Part shown: one piece after another, positions 20,554 through 29,209 of the stretch
Numbering within the stretch: the stretch's first letter is position 1
Layout of the letters: every line of letters starts with the position of its first letter
Source of the DNA: Paraglaciecola sp. 20A4
Lineage (GTDB): Bacteria > Pseudomonadota > Gammaproteobacteria > Enterobacterales > Alteromonadaceae
Assembly: GCF_011378905.1 (NCBI RefSeq)
Contig: NZ_WTPY01000021.1
Location: forward strand, 19,593 to 83,592
DNA: 64,000 bases
Direction of reading: 5' to 3'
Translations under genes and position numbers: made by a program
The notes under the pieces: model-generated
Seen by the model: only the letters and a program-made list of their open reading frames with translations
The model's database searches: none
What the model was told of the DNA's origin: nothing

Positions 20554-21513
20554 GTGATAAATCCTATCGATTCTGCGGATAATATCCCCGCTGATTTTAT
20601 TTGCCGATTAGATGACTTGAACGTCTTAAACGTAACCGGCGAAGAGCGCATTAAGTACTTACAAGGCCAAGTGACTGCTGATATGACAAAGCTCACTGCT
20701 CACGAAGGCCTACTAGGATGCCACTGTGACTTCAAAGGTAAAGCATGGAATATATTTTATGCCCTAGAACATAAAGATTCAGTGTTGTTAATCAGCAATA
20801 AAGAAAGTGCTGCTACATCACTACCTGAGCTTAAAAAATACGGAGTGTTTGCTAAAGTAGATTTTTCACAAGACACTCAGCAGTGGGTATGTTTTGGTGG
20901 GCAAGGACCCCAGTTAGAAACCCTTATCAGTGAATTGTTTGCCGATGTACCATTTGAACACCTACAAACGTTTAGTAATGAGAACGGTGTGGTCATGGCG
21001 TTAAGTTCCCCTGGGCCAAGGTTTATGCTAGTTCTAACGGCAAAGGGGAAAGAGAAACTCACTGCGCACCCAAACTTACCTTTATCAAGCAATGTGTTAT
21101 GGGAATTACTCGATATTCAAGCTGGGATAGCGCAACTCAATACCACTACCAGCAATGAATTTGTGCCACAGATGATGAACCTTCAAGCGATTGATGGCAT
21201 TAACTTCAGTAAAGGTTGCTACATGGGGCAAGAAGTTGTCGCACGGACTAAGTTTTTGGGAAAGAACAAGCGTGCAGCTTTTATACTTAAAGCACCTCAC
21301 GGTATGGATGTTACCCCTGGCGAGATCCTTGAAGCACCTGCTGGCGAAAATTGGCGAAGGGGCGGTACTGTTTTGCGTGCAGCGACCTTAAGTAAAGAAA
21401 CGTGGTTACTAGCGGTAGTGGCAAACGACACAGAAATTGGCTCATCAATGCGCTTGAAAGAACAACCGGAAACTGTTTTTACCGTGCAATCACTGCCATA
21501 TTCATTAGAATAA
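20554..21513 (+). CDS. ygfZ: Folate-binding iron-sulfur cluster protein YgfZ
   Basis: A 319-residue GcvT-like protein that uses folate and supports repair or assembly of [4Fe-4S] enzymes such as MiaB. The start is GTG at 20554. The family motif KGCYMGQEVVART, with its reactive cysteine, is at about residues 215-227. It is divergent from sdhE, whose product also matures a respiratory flavoenzyme. Confidence 0.95.
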   Translation: MINPIDSADNIPADFICRLDDLNVLNVTGEERIKYLQGQVTADMTKLTAHEGLLGCHCDFKGKAWNIFYALEHKDSVLLISNKESAATSLPELKKYGVFAKVDFSQDTQQWVCFGGQGPQLETLISELFADVPFEHLQTFSNENGVVMALSSPGPRFMLVLTAKGKEKLTAHPNLPLSSNVLWELLDIQAGIAQLNTTTSNEFVPQMMNLQAIDGINFSKGCYMGQEVVARTKFLGKNKRAAFILKAPHGMDVTPGEILEAPAGENWRRGGTVLRAATLSKETWLLAVVANDTEIGSSMRLKEQPETVFTVQSLPYSLE

Positions 21514-21580
21514 TGCGCCAATACTAAATTTTAATCGGCGAGTATTTCATGTACTCGCCACCAATCATTATGGATACCTT

Positions 21581-22066
21581 ATGAATATAACCACCAATAC
21601 AGTCGTTACCATGCATTTCACCGTAAGTGCCCCTGACGGCACACAAATTGACTCGTCAAAAGAAGCTGAGCCGATGGTATTTTTGCAAGGTAGTCACTAC
21701 CTAATCCAAGGATTAGAAGATCACTTGGAAGGCAAACAGGTTGGTGAGAAATTTATTATCGATGTTGAACCAGAGCAAGCATATGGAGAGCGCCTTGATA
21801 CATTGGTACAAGAGGTACCACGCTCAATGTTCGAAGGTATGGAAATTGAGCCTGGCATGACTTTTAGAGCAACTACTGATGAAGGTGAGCAGTCGGTAAT
21901 GATTCTAGACGTTGATGATGAGATCGTTGTGGTTGATGGTAACCACCCTTTATCAGGTTTGACATTAACATTTGATGTAGAAATATTAGAAGTACGTGAA
22001 GCGACAGAAGAAGAAATATCCCACGGTCACCCTCACTCAGGCGAAGGATGTGGTCACACCCATTAA
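21581..22066 (+). CDS. slyD: FKBP-type peptidyl-prolyl isomerase SlyD
   Basis: A 161-residue SlyD-type isomerase and chaperone. An FKBP half (VVTMHFTV, then FLQGSHYLIQGLEDHLEG) is interrupted by the IF chaperone domain (EVPRSMFEGMEIEPGMTF). The C-terminal tail GHPHSGEGCGHTH is a short version of the metal-binding tail used in nickel handling for hydrogenase or urease. It is followed by a strong terminator shared with glnB. Confidence 0.95.
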   Translation: MNITTNTVVTMHFTVSAPDGTQIDSSKEAEPMVFLQGSHYLIQGLEDHLEGKQVGEKFIIDVEPEQAYGERLDTLVQEVPRSMFEGMEIEPGMTFRATTDEGEQSVMILDVDDEIVVVDGNHPLSGLTLTFDVEILEVREATEEEISHGHPHSGEGCGHTH

Positions 22067-22120
22067 CACTTTTGGGCCAAATGACTTAAATAAGAATAAC
22101 GTATTTATTACCCATCCATA

Positions 22121-22150
22121 AAAAAACGAGGTCAAATGGCCTCGTTTTTT
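22121..22150. terminator. Bidirectional terminator between slyD and glnB
   Basis: A perfect hairpin with arms AAAAAACGAGG and CCTCGTTTTTT and an 8-base loop. It gives a T-run on either strand and serves both convergent genes. Confidence 0.9.
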
Positions 22151-22168
22151 TATTATTATTTCAGAGCG

Positions 22169-22531
<363 letters not shown>

Positions 22532-23362
22532 TTAATCATATATTGTTGGAATGGGTATACGTTTATGTTGCGTCTTTTTGTAAATTTCCAATAGGCGCTC
22601 CGTTACTTGTTGTGACACCGGCTTTCCTTCGAGAAAATCGTCGATATCATCATAACTCATCCCGAGCGCTTGCTCGTCCGATTTCTGTGGACTCAAACTT
22701 TCTAAATCAGCAGTAGGCGGTTTATTTACCACATTGTCAGGCGCACCAAGATAGCTAGCAACTTGTCGAACTTGACGTTTATTCAGTCCAAAAAGCGGCG
22801 CTAAATCGCAAGCTCCATCTCCGTACTTAGTATAAAAACCAGTAATATTTTCCGCAGAATGATCCGTGCCCAGCACTAAACCGTCTAACATACCCGCGAT
22901 TTCATATTGAACAATCATTCGTGTTCTTGCTTTAACATTACCTTTGACAAAATCACACTTATTGTCATTCGTGGGCAGCAATCCAGCAGCCTGTAACGCT
23001 TGAGTGGTTTGATGATCAATTGCATCGGCCCCAGGTTGAATATTTACCGAAAGTGACTGGGTAGGTTGAATAAAATCAATCGACAATTGAGCATCTACTT
23101 CATCTGCCTGTACGTTATAGGGCAAACGCACTGCCACAAATTGATATTCCTTATTCGGCTGCGTGTTCAATTGATTAACTGCAATCTGCGCCAACCTACC
23201 AAGCGTGCATGAATCTATCCCCCCACTGATCCCAAGCACTAATGTTTTCAATCCTGAAGCAATCAAATGGCTCTTAATAAAGTCCACTCGTCTCGCTATT
23301 TCAAACTCAACATCTATTTGCGGTTTCACACGCATCTCGTCAATAACCGCTTGCTTGTGCAT
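22532..23362 (-). CDS. nadE: Ammonia-dependent NAD synthetase
   Basis: A 276-residue enzyme converting deamido-NAD to NAD+ with ATP and ammonia. The P-loop pyrophosphatase motif SGGIDS is at residues 46-51. [23 protein letters not shown] and PPTADLESL are family signatures. No glutaminase domain is present, so it uses free ammonia. Grouping with glnB links NAD synthesis to a nitrogen sensor. Confidence 0.96.
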   Translation of the reverse strand: MHKQAVIDEMRVKPQIDVEFEIARRVDFIKSHLIASGLKTLVLGISGGIDSCTLGRLAQIAVNQLNTQPNKEYQFVAVRLPYNVQADEVDAQLSIDFIQPTQSLSVNIQPGADAIDHQTTQALQAAGLLPTNDNKCDFVKGNVKARTRMIVQYEIAGMLDGLVLGTDHSAENITGFYTKYGDGACDLAPLFGLNKRQVRQVASYLGAPDNVVNKPPTADLESLSPQKSDEQALGMSYDDIDDFLEGKPVSQQVTERLLEIYKKTQHKRIPIPTIYD

Positions 23363-23439
23363 TTTTTTCTCGCTCTGCTGATAAACTTGATATTAATGAT
23401 GACTAATTAGTAAACCAATTCCGATATAGCCAGAACGAC

Positions 23440-25104
23440 TCAAGGTTGAACATCGATCTCAATGCCACTGCCTTCTAAAACATACAAGGCCTCAAACGGC
23501 GATAATGGATGATGTCCTACTAAGCCGCTATTTGAACTACTCATTAAAGCATGTACCCTACTTCGACCTGCTATTAACGTCTCTATAAGCCCTCTTTGGT
23601 AGCTAGCATAATAATCTTGGTCAACATTCTCAACCGTTTGTATCGCCTGTTGAAGGATATTTACAATTTGGTCATCACTTGAATGCCAATTCGCCAATAA
23701 CGTTACGTTAATATCATAAAATGGTGTTAGTGCTAACCAACGTTCATCTCCATCGACCATAAGTTCATTTAGATAAGCTTTGTCCTCATGATACAGCCGT
23801 TCCACATACAGAGCGTAAGCGGCTAATTGAAAACGCCCTAGAGGTAAATTAATATCTCGGCCATCCAGTCCTGCTGTTGCGGTACTGTTTTGAATATGTG
23901 CTTTTAATCTTTGTCTAATAAAATCAGTGTAGGCATTTCGATTATTTTCAAGGCTTAGATGACGAACATCGAACTCGGTTATGGCTAAAAGCTCCCAGTC
24001 GGGCACAAGATGGTAAAAGCCGTCTATCCGCTTAAAACGACATACCTCCTGATACGCATCACCCCTAAATTGGGCTTCTTGAAAACTATTATCCCCCAAT
24101 CTATTATAATGCCGATGCCTTAAACCATCTTCTAAACGATAGTAATTTTGGGTATCGACCATATCACTTGTATCATGATGATCGTTACAGCACTGTTCAC
24201 AACGCGTATGTTGGTCATCTGCGGCTATTCCTCGCGCTTTTACGATATCTTGCCCCAATTGGGTCACTAACGTTGAGCCTTCTATCCTTGTAATCGATGG
24301 CGTCTTTCCTCGACCATTTTCAGCTAAGCGGCAGTCGCAACTTATCATCTGCTGCATTTCTATATGTTCTGCTTCGTATTCAGGTAATACTGGCTTTAAC
24401 TTTGTTTGCGATATTTCGACTACTTTATTGCTGTCCAAAACCTCAATTGAGGGCGCTATCCCTTGCACAGCTTGAGTCAGGCTTAATCTGTGCATTGGGC
24501 TTAAGTTATCTATAGGAAGCTGACGCATAACCCGCAAAGGTAAAACATTGCCCAAAACTGTATTTCGCACTTGTGCGCTGCGGGTAAAAGGCACCGGCGT
24601 TAACTCACTATTTAACGTAACGTTAAGCAACTCATCGAATTGGTCTCGCCAACTTACAACAATTTGCAACGCTTTTTTAGGGGCGATAACCGGCAATGTT
24701 GCTGGCAAGTTGACATCATCATCCGGTAACCAACTATCAGCGACGTCATCGTTATCGGTGTCGACAAAATACATATTCTTTACGCGCCAATGTAAATCAA
24801 ATGGTGTCATTTGAGACTCTGATTGCCACAATTTTAATAACACTTCGCCTGCAGCTATTTCGCCTCCTGTATCAGAACTAATATTTTGGTAACTGGTTTG
24901 CCCCATACTGGGCTGCAGCATACTAAAACTTTGCAAATCATCCAGCTTGCTAGCAGCTAATGAAAGCGCCTGCTGTCGTAGGTTAAGGGTATGATCCAGT
25001 TTGATATAATGTGATTGAAGGCGCACATATCCTACTATGCCAAACAACATAATAGCGGTTGCAATTAAGACCTCTAGTAAACTGAATCCTGACTGAGCTT
25101 TCAT
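23440..25104 (-). CDS. Very long type IV prepilin-like protein with cysteine-containing C-domain
   Basis: A 554-residue protein starting at 25104, where ATG overlaps the TGA of the preceding gene (TGATG). The N-terminus MKAQSGFSLLEVLIATAIML is a class III prepilin leader: cleavage after Gly, Phe+1, Glu+5. The next 90 residues are PilV-like. The remaining ~400 residues are unlike ordinary minor pilins. They contain DTDNDDVADSW (a possible calcium site), paired cysteines in SCDCRL, and CEQCCNDHHD. It may cap or functionalise a pilus or pseudopilus tip. I do not recognise the C-terminal domain. Confidence 0.7.
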   Translation of the reverse strand: MKAQSGFSLLEVLIATAIMLFGIVGYVRLQSHYIKLDHTLNLRQQALSLAASKLDDLQSFSMLQPSMGQTSYQNISSDTGGEIAAGEVLLKLWQSESQMTPFDLHWRVKNMYFVDTDNDDVADSWLPDDDVNLPATLPVIAPKKALQIVVSWRDQFDELLNVTLNSELTPVPFTRSAQVRNTVLGNVLPLRVMRQLPIDNLSPMHRLSLTQAVQGIAPSIEVLDSNKVVEISQTKLKPVLPEYEAEHIEMQQMISCDCRLAENGRGKTPSITRIEGSTLVTQLGQDIVKARGIAADDQHTRCEQCCNDHHDTSDMVDTQNYYRLEDGLRHRHYNRLGDNSFQEAQFRGDAYQEVCRFKRIDGFYHLVPDWELLAITEFDVRHLSLENNRNAYTDFIRQRLKAHIQNSTATAGLDGRDINLPLGRFQLAAYALYVERLYHEDKAYLNELMVDGDERWLALTPFYDINVTLLANWHSSDDQIVNILQQAIQTVENVDQDYYASYQRGLIETLIAGRSRVHALMSSSNSGLVGHHPLSPFEALYVLEGSGIEIDVQP

Positions 25105-26219
25105 CAAAAATCTCGCCAACTACCACTGACTCGACTCAGTCGTTGCATATCTGCGTCTTGCTGCAGCTTATCTAATACAGACTTGTTATAGCGAATAGCA
25201 AATTGACTCACTGACTCATTTATTGGCGAAAGTAAGATCAACGAGCCAGTTAGCTGTGAATTAACAGCCATCGCAATACGCTTAGGTACAGAAGGAAAAG
25301 TCGTGCTTAGTTGTATTACGACGCCAAAGATGTGACTGTCGCTAGGCATTAATAATGCGGAATCAACTAAAATTAAAATAACAGGCGTACTCTCGCTCCC
25401 AATACGTTGATTGACCTCCAATGCACACTCCCCTTCAATCCAAATGACTCGATTGGCGCCGAGCGTTGCTGCGCCGCAGTCTTGTTCAATAATTGAAGCC
25501 TCGCTTTTTAGAAGGCGCCAATCAAATTCGCGGATATGGAAAAAGTAATCAAGCACATCGACGGGAAACTGTTCATGGTTTTGTAAAACGTCATCACCAG
25601 CGTTGGAACGATTGGAATACACATCTCTCGCACATCGATTTTCATCAAAAGACTGCAGTGCACATGTGCGACTGTTTAATCCTAACGGGGCAATATCCTC
25701 ATCAGCCCAAAGAGAAACAGGTACACCGTTACCTCCTCCATTAGGATTCGCTCCTAATAAAAATGTCACAGCGGACGATAGCGGTACAGAACTAATCAGA
25801 GGTGCCTTTGGAACAATATTCAGCAATGGGAAGCGCAGTACTTGCTCTCTCACGCTTTGGCTGCCTAGTTCATCAGAGGAGAAACCCATCGATTGAATTT
25901 CAGCCCAACTTACATTAACCCCATTGCGTTGTACTTGCTCAAAATCAGCGTGTACTACCGCTCGGCTATTGCCATTCAACATAACCGTGTGCACTTGCCC
26001 TTGCCAATTTGGTTCAGCTCGCATGCGGCTTATACCGTGAGCCAACCCACCCTCTGCCGCTGCACCTGCTAATGCCTGATTCTGACTGTTGAGTAAAATT
26101 TTGTGTTCGAGAGATTTAACGCGTCCAGTGTGAACGGTTGCAAGACTGGCAATAATTAATAACAGGGATACGGTTACGAGCATAATTGCCCCTTGTTGCT
26201 TGACAATTCTATTGTGCAT
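25104..26219 (-). CDS. PilX-like minor pilin assembly protein
   Basis: A 371-residue protein whose N-terminus, QQGAIMLVTVSLLLIIASLATVHTGR, is the PilX pattern: a hydrophobic helix without the strict Glu+5 leader. AAAEGGLAHGISRMRAE follows, as in PilX 'AAEAGL' regions. The rest is a long extracellular part with several Cys (SRTCALQSFDENRCARDV). It is coupled at both ends: its start overlaps the pilW-like stop, and its stop overlaps the 554-residue prepilin start. Confidence 0.65.
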   Translation of the reverse strand: MHNRIVKQQGAIMLVTVSLLLIIASLATVHTGRVKSLEHKILLNSQNQALAGAAAEGGLAHGISRMRAEPNWQGQVHTVMLNGNSRAVVHADFEQVQRNGVNVSWAEIQSMGFSSDELGSQSVREQVLRFPLLNIVPKAPLISSVPLSSAVTFLLGANPNGGGNGVPVSLWADEDIAPLGLNSRTCALQSFDENRCARDVYSNRSNAGDDVLQNHEQFPVDVLDYFFHIREFDWRLLKSEASIIEQDCGAATLGANRVIWIEGECALEVNQRIGSESTPVILILVDSALLMPSDSHIFGVVIQLSTTFPSVPKRIAMAVNSQLTGSLILLSPINESVSQFAIRYNKSVLDKLQQDADMQRLSRVSGSWRDF

Positions 26220-26841
26220 GGTTATTTACCGTAAACTTTAGCGTGCTCTGGCGTGAAACCTCAGGTTGATTCTTTAAGTTGGCGATAATATTTATTTCAA
26301 TTTGCGTTAACACGCGCTCGCCAAGTGCTAACGGGTTTATAGTAAAATATAGGCGGGTGACTTCCACCACATTCGGGTCCGTTAAATCATGCCATCCCCC
26401 TTCATCACATCCCGCACCAGCCATACGCATCTCTATTGCTTTATCACGTAAACGGTAACCGTAATTTTCGTTGCTATTTTGGGTATCAAGTACACCATTT
26501 GCGTTACGATCGTAGGCAAATAGAATACAACTTTGCGCTATTTCATCAGAATACCTTCCCACAAGAAGAGAGTTAGCAAAGGGATGTGCTGCAGCTACAG
26601 GAGCTGTAATCTGCAATGACGCATGGCCGTTATAGCCTGCTCTAGCAATATCACGGGCCATAAGATGGCTAACCACAGTAAATTCTTCATTTAGCCGGGA
26701 AGACGTTAATAAATTTGCGTCCATACCTAGCCCAAAGCCAATAAACGCTGAAAATGCCGTTAATGCAGATACACCCAACGACATCGCAATCATTAGTTCT
26801 AGTAACGAACTACCTAGCTGGTTTATGCGCATTTTCAACAT
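26209..26841 (-). CDS. PilW-like minor prepilin
   Basis: About 210 residues from ATG 26841; the frame extends 12 codons upstream into the preceding gene. The ATGTTGA overlap with that gene's stop supports 26841. The leader MLKMRINQLG/SSLLELMIAMSL has Gly-1 and Glu+5. MARDIARAGYNG is a PilW hallmark. It is part of the minus-strand group fimT-like, pilW-like, pilX-like, long prepilin. Confidence 0.7.
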   Translation of the reverse strand: MLKMRINQLGSSLLELMIAMSLGVSALTAFSAFIGFGLGMDANLLTSSRLNEEFTVVSHLMARDIARAGYNGHASLQITAPVAAAHPFANSLLVGRYSDEIAQSCILFAYDRNANGVLDTQNSNENYGYRLRDKAIEMRMAGAGCDEGGWHDLTDPNVVEVTRLYFTINPLALGERVLTQIEINIIANLKNQPEVSRQSTLKFTVNNHAQ

Positions 26842-27353
26842 TGCGCATACGCCTGCATTTCGCCAGCTTGAACACATAAACGCACTCTTCCCATGTTGCT
26901 GACAATCAACTTGAGTTCGTCCACGCCACTAGTAAATACGAGCGATCCAGAATTTCCCATAGCTAGGCCTCGTGCTCCGTCAAATACAGCGCTCTCATTT
27001 TCACCGAAACGTAATTGAGATAGTCTAACGACCGAGAAATCTGTGTGTTGGATGCGAGCTCCCACACCGAATAATGTACAGCTGTCTTCGATTTGACAGT
27101 CACAAGGCGCAGATGTATTTATTCCTAAGCACCAGGATTGTGAGCTATTAATACTCACGAACATATTTTGTCCTGAGGCAATCGCACTTGCGCGAGCATG
27201 TTGTAATAAAAAATAGCTAGCTTGAGCAGCCTGCTTTAGATGTAACTGTTGCTTTGAACCTAGCATTGAAGGCACACCGGTTGCCATAAGGATCATGCTA
27301 ATGGATATAACCACCATCAGCTCTAACAATGACATTCCCTGATAAAGTTTCAT
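26835..27353 (-). CDS. GspH/FimT-like minor prepilin
   Basis: A 172-residue protein. The short leader MKLYQG/MSLLELMVVISISM has Gly-1 and Glu+5. The globular part has the GspH/FimT layout: QAAQASYFLLQHARASAIASGQ, then a strand-rich tail ending in the short Cys segment RVRLCVQAG. It is the first gene of the minus-strand group. The + strand pilin group begins about 230 bp away, so the 27354-27579 gap holds divergent promoters. Confidence 0.75.
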   Translation of the reverse strand: MKLYQGMSLLELMVVISISMILMATGVPSMLGSKQQLHLKQAAQASYFLLQHARASAIASGQNMFVSINSSQSWCLGINTSAPCDCQIEDSCTLFGVGARIQHTDFSVVRLSQLRFGENESAVFDGARGLAMGNSGSLVFTSGVDELKLIVSNMGRVRLCVQAGEMQAYAQC

Positions 27354-27579
27354 GACAATCCATGTGCTTAAAATTTGTTAAAAGATAAAGAGTTACGCGA
27401 GAATTTAAGCGAAGTGCAATGTATTCAACGTATGCTTATATCGATGATTACATAATGCTATGACTGCATTTTGCGTGGCGGAAAATAGTGTTTACGTTTA
27501 TAAATATAGTCAAGTTTGAGAAAATTATTACACATAATACAAACTCTCAGTGAAGAGAACGCGTTCAAAAGGAGAGGTC

Positions 27580-27972
27580 ATGCAACCACCCTACATTTTA
27601 TATCGTCCTCATGGATTTTCATTATTAGAGCTTATGATAGTGATCGCCATTGCAGGAATGTTGTTATTAGTCGCCTTGCCAAGCTACCAACGTCATATCA
27701 CTCATAGTCATCGTTTTGACGCGCAAACCGCTTTGTTAAAATGGCAAATACAGCAAGAACGCTACCGCTTATCACATAGCACCTATGCCAGTAACGCAGT
27801 CCTGCCTGCACCAGTAAGTAATTTTTATGATTACAGCGTGTCAGATATTTCAGCCACGACTTTCACACTGCAAGCTCAAGCGACAGGTCGCCAAGAAGGT
27901 GATAGCGGCTGCACTGAACTGAGTCTCGACCAATCGATGGCTCAACAACCGCAAGGTTGTTGGCCTCGATAA
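27580..27972 (+). CDS. PilE-like minor prepilin
   Basis: A 130-residue prepilin. ATG at 27580 is chosen because AAGGAGAGG lies 4-12 bp upstream; a GTG ten codons earlier has no such site. The leader MQPPYILYRPHG/FSLLELMIVIAIAGM has Gly-1 and Glu+5. The remainder has the PilE layout: SYQRHITHSHRFDAQTALLKW, then ERYRLSHSTYAS, with two cysteines near the end (SGCTEL and QGCWPR) forming the D-region. Confidence 0.8.
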   Translation: MQPPYILYRPHGFSLLELMIVIAIAGMLLLVALPSYQRHITHSHRFDAQTALLKWQIQQERYRLSHSTYASNAVLPAPVSNFYDYSVSDISATTFTLQAQATGRQEGDSGCTELSLDQSMAQQPQGCWPR

Positions 27973-28023
27973 ATAACCTTAGGCGCACTTAACGAAAGAA
28001 ATATAACGTTTTAAGGAGGAAGA

Positions 28024-28044
28024 ATGCCCTTAACACTCATCTGA
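28024..28044 (+). other. Six-codon reading frame behind a perfect ribosome site
   Basis: AAGGAGG at 28013-28019 is followed after 4 bp by ATG and a six-codon frame (MPLTLI) ending in TGA, 62 bp upstream of the next pilin gene. This is the strongest ribosome site in the locus, yet it serves no long gene. It may be a leader peptide, the relic of a lost gene, or chance. Confidence 0.25.
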
Positions 28045-28105
28045 TTCATACCTTAGGCGATTAGCACATACGTTATGTGAGCTATTTCAGCGATAAACTA
28101 GCAAG

Positions 28106-28678
28106 ATGAAAAATGCTAATCGGTACAAAATGAAACAAGAATTTACTCAACAGGGCGTGACGCTTATTGAATTAATGGTCAGCCTCAGTATTGCTATTGC
28201 CCTAGCCGCAAGTGTGGCCCCTAGTATCCAAGCAACTATTTCACAAAATGCGATCGCTGCGCAAATGAATCAGATCAGTGCTTTAGCGCAATTTGCTCGT
28301 AGTTATGCGATTGATAATCAAAGTGAAACAACCTTTTGTGCCAGTTCTGATTATTTAGCATGTTCTAATGATTGGAATCAGGCAAAAATAGTATTTGTCG
28401 ATATTAATGGAGATCAGCAACGCAATGCCGACGAGCCACTGCTGGCGTCAATCGGTATAGAAAAAAGTAGCCATGACGTACAGGGTCCGCAGGTTTCAAT
28501 TCGTTTTTTAGCCAATGGAGGCGCCAATAACAATGCTGACATTTTGTTCTGCGGTAATGAGGCATCTTCGTACCGAGCTTTGATAATTAGCCTGCAAGGT
28601 CGAGTCAAAATCAGCCAAGACATTGATAACAATAGCTTTCACGAAGATAGAAATGGCGATGCGCTGAGCTGCTCTTAG
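28106..28678 (+). CDS. FimT/GspH-like minor prepilin
   Basis: A 190-residue protein with leader KQEFTQQG/VTLIELMVSLSIAIALAA (Gly-1, Glu+5). The following QMNQISALAQFARSYAIDNQSETTFCASSD is typical of FimT, including the cysteine. A later segment, DINGDQQRNADEPLL, looks like a calcium-binding loop. ATG at 28106 and at 28130 are both possible starts. It lies downstream of the PilE-like gene on the same strand and converges on the minus-strand pilE. Confidence 0.75.
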   Translation: MKNANRYKMKQEFTQQGVTLIELMVSLSIAIALAASVAPSIQATISQNAIAAQMNQISALAQFARSYAIDNQSETTFCASSDYLACSNDWNQAKIVFVDINGDQQRNADEPLLASIGIEKSSHDVQGPQVSIRFLANGGANNNADILFCGNEASSYRALIISLQGRVKISQDIDNNSFHEDRNGDALSCS

Positions 28679-28726
28679 GAGTTGTAGTCACATTAAATCA
28701 AAGTCGTTGTAAAGTAGTCGCAATGC

Positions 28727-29209
28727 TCAGCAGCGCCAACAGAACTCACCTGGGGATAGACTGCCATCAGCATTTTGATCCCACGCCTTACGTCCGTCAC
28801 TGTAGTAATAGAGAGCGCCCTGACTTTCGAGCACAGGCTGTGCTTTGATTCGATAAGCTGTCCCTCCTAAAGAGAGTGAATCAATCGTCAGGTTATATGC
28901 TTTGCTGCCGGCTGGCTCACTCGATGGTGAATGGTTAGCGAATACAGCAGGCGAACCAGTATCATTAGCATTGATACCCGCCCCAGCGTAGCTAAAGTTG
29001 GCCAATTTATGCCGTTCAAACTGCGCTGCAAAGGCCATTAGATCAGATTGCGCAACACTGCGCTTGCTGTCTACTAAATAGCTCTGGTAACTTGGATACG
29101 CGATCATGCTAACGATCCCGACTATAGCGACGGCAATCATCAGCTCCATTAACGAAAAACCGCTACAGGTACGCGGCTCAAACTGATGTTTGAAATGTCT
29201 CTTATTCAT
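28727..29209 (-). CDS. PilE-type minor prepilin
   Basis: A 160-residue prepilin from ATG 29209, preceded by a purine-rich AAGGCAAGAAG; the open frame continues 36 codons upstream inside pilY1. The leader RTCSG/FSLMELMIAVAIVGIV has Gly-1 and Glu+5. It has the PilE layout SYQSYLVDSKRSVAQSDLMAFA and the tail QNADGSLSPGEFCW. Its start overlaps the pilY1 stop by 8 bp, so it closes the pilV-W-X-Y1-E group. Confidence 0.85.
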   Translation of the reverse strand: MNKRHFKHQFEPRTCSGFSLMELMIAVAIVGIVSMIAYPSYQSYLVDSKRSVAQSDLMAFAAQFERHKLANFSYAGAGINANDTGSPAVFANHSPSSEPAGSKAYNLTIDSLSLGGTAYRIKAQPVLESQGALYYYSDGRKAWDQNADGSLSPGEFCWRC

